The translations under genes were made by a program, and so were the position numbers. From the NCBI GenBank assembly GCA_036005845.1, contig DASYQD010000049.1, positions 1 to 5,785 of the forward strand: a stretch of 5,785 nucleotides of DNA, written 5' to 3'. Under the pieces are notes generated by a model. The model searched no databases. It saw nothing but the letters and a program-made list of their open reading frames with translations, and had not been told where the DNA came from. This DNA comes from DASYQD01 sp036005845 (GTDB lineage Bacteria; Acidobacteriota; Thermoanaerobaculia; Multivoradales; JAIOJS01). Of the stretch, positions 5,474 to 5,785 are shown in pieces. Each line of letters starts with the position of its first letter. Positions within the stretch are counted from its first letter, which is position 1.

Positions 5474-5785
5474 GTGCCCAAGTCCCTGCTCTCCTCGCGT
5501 CGGCTCCTCGTCGGCTCGATCCTGCTGAGCCTGTTCGTCCTCCTCGACCTGGGCCTCTTCGGCTGGCTGATCTTCCGCTCGCTCTCCCAGCGCGAGGTCG
5601 ACCGCGTCCTGCTCGAGACCCGCAGCGAGGCCGAGACGCTGGCCAGCCAGCTGGCCGGCCGCGCCCGCGAGCAGGGGCAGGACCTCTACCTGGCCGTCGC
5701 CACCGAGCGCGAGACGCAGACGTACATCGACTCGGTGCTGCGCCAGCGCGACATGGTGCGCACGCTCGAGATTCGCGATCGCGAG
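5474..5785 (+). CDS. Membrane protein N-terminus, probable sensor (histidine kinase-like); 3' end outside window
   Basis: The frame is open from GTG 5474 to the window edge, giving 104 residues. A short basic N-terminus (MPKSLLSSRR) leads into one hydrophobic helix at about 11-34. Next comes a charged, probably helical stretch rich in Glu, Arg and Gln (about 38-70), then the start of a possible extracytoplasmic sensing domain (DLYLAVATERETQTYI ...). This layout, with a signal anchor followed by a helical sensor region, is common in two-component histidine kinases, and also occurs in chemoreceptors and GGDEF proteins. No catalytic domain lies in the window, so the class is inferred. Reading frame and codon use look like those of the neighbouring genes, with a strong preference for G or C in third positions. 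It is divergent from hsp20 and shares the 164-bp intergenic region with it. The start is chosen because coding character begins there; no Shine-Dalgarno is present. Confidence 0.65.
   Translation, partial: MPKSLLSSRRLLVGSILLSLFVLLDLGLFGWLIFRSLSQREVDRVLLETRSEAETLASQLAGRAREQGQDLYLAVATERETQTYIDSVLRQRDMVRTLEIRDRE

Overview
This is a high-GC bacterial chromosomal window with conventional, tightly packed housekeeping and accessory genes. No rRNA, tRNA, mobile element, CRISPR array or phage gene is visible, and nothing fixes the taxon. The base composition, the lipoprotein-type solute-binding protein and several GTG/TTG starts suit a GC-rich, probably environmental bacterium.

Left part, + strand: the 3' end of a PLP-dependent cysteine synthase / cystathionine beta-synthase family gene (to 343). 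A 104-bp spacer follows, holding a striking C-rich tract (a G-quadruplex motif on the - strand) and overlapping hairpins. Next is a complete flavin reductase-like FMN-binding protein (448-945).

Centre, - strand: a dipeptide/oligopeptide-type ABC importer operon read right to left. It comprises a lipoprotein solute-binding protein (about 4724-3054), a DppB-type permease (2986-2000) and a DppC-type permease (2007-949) whose TTG start overlaps the end of the DppB gene. No ATPase genes follow. The operon ends tail-to-tail with the flavin reductase gene, with only 3 bp between the two stop codons.

Right part: a small heat-shock protein (Hsp20/alpha-crystallin) gene on the - strand (5309-4851). 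It has a strong Shine-Dalgarno, a perfect-consensus sigma70-type promoter (TTGACA, 17 bp, TATAAT), an inverted repeat over that promoter and two hairpins behind the gene, the second terminator-like. Divergently, a gene starting at GTG 5474 runs off the window. Its N-terminus has one transmembrane helix followed by a helical, charged region, as in membrane sensor proteins such as histidine kinases.

I see no convincing undescribed system. The most useful observations are the complete heat-shock promoter/operator, two GTG starts that share a -10-like hexamer exactly 9 nt upstream and no Shine-Dalgarno (candidate leaderless genes), an importer without ATPases, an enlarged periplasmic loop in the DppC-type permease, and the G-quadruplex motif behind the cysteine synthase gene.
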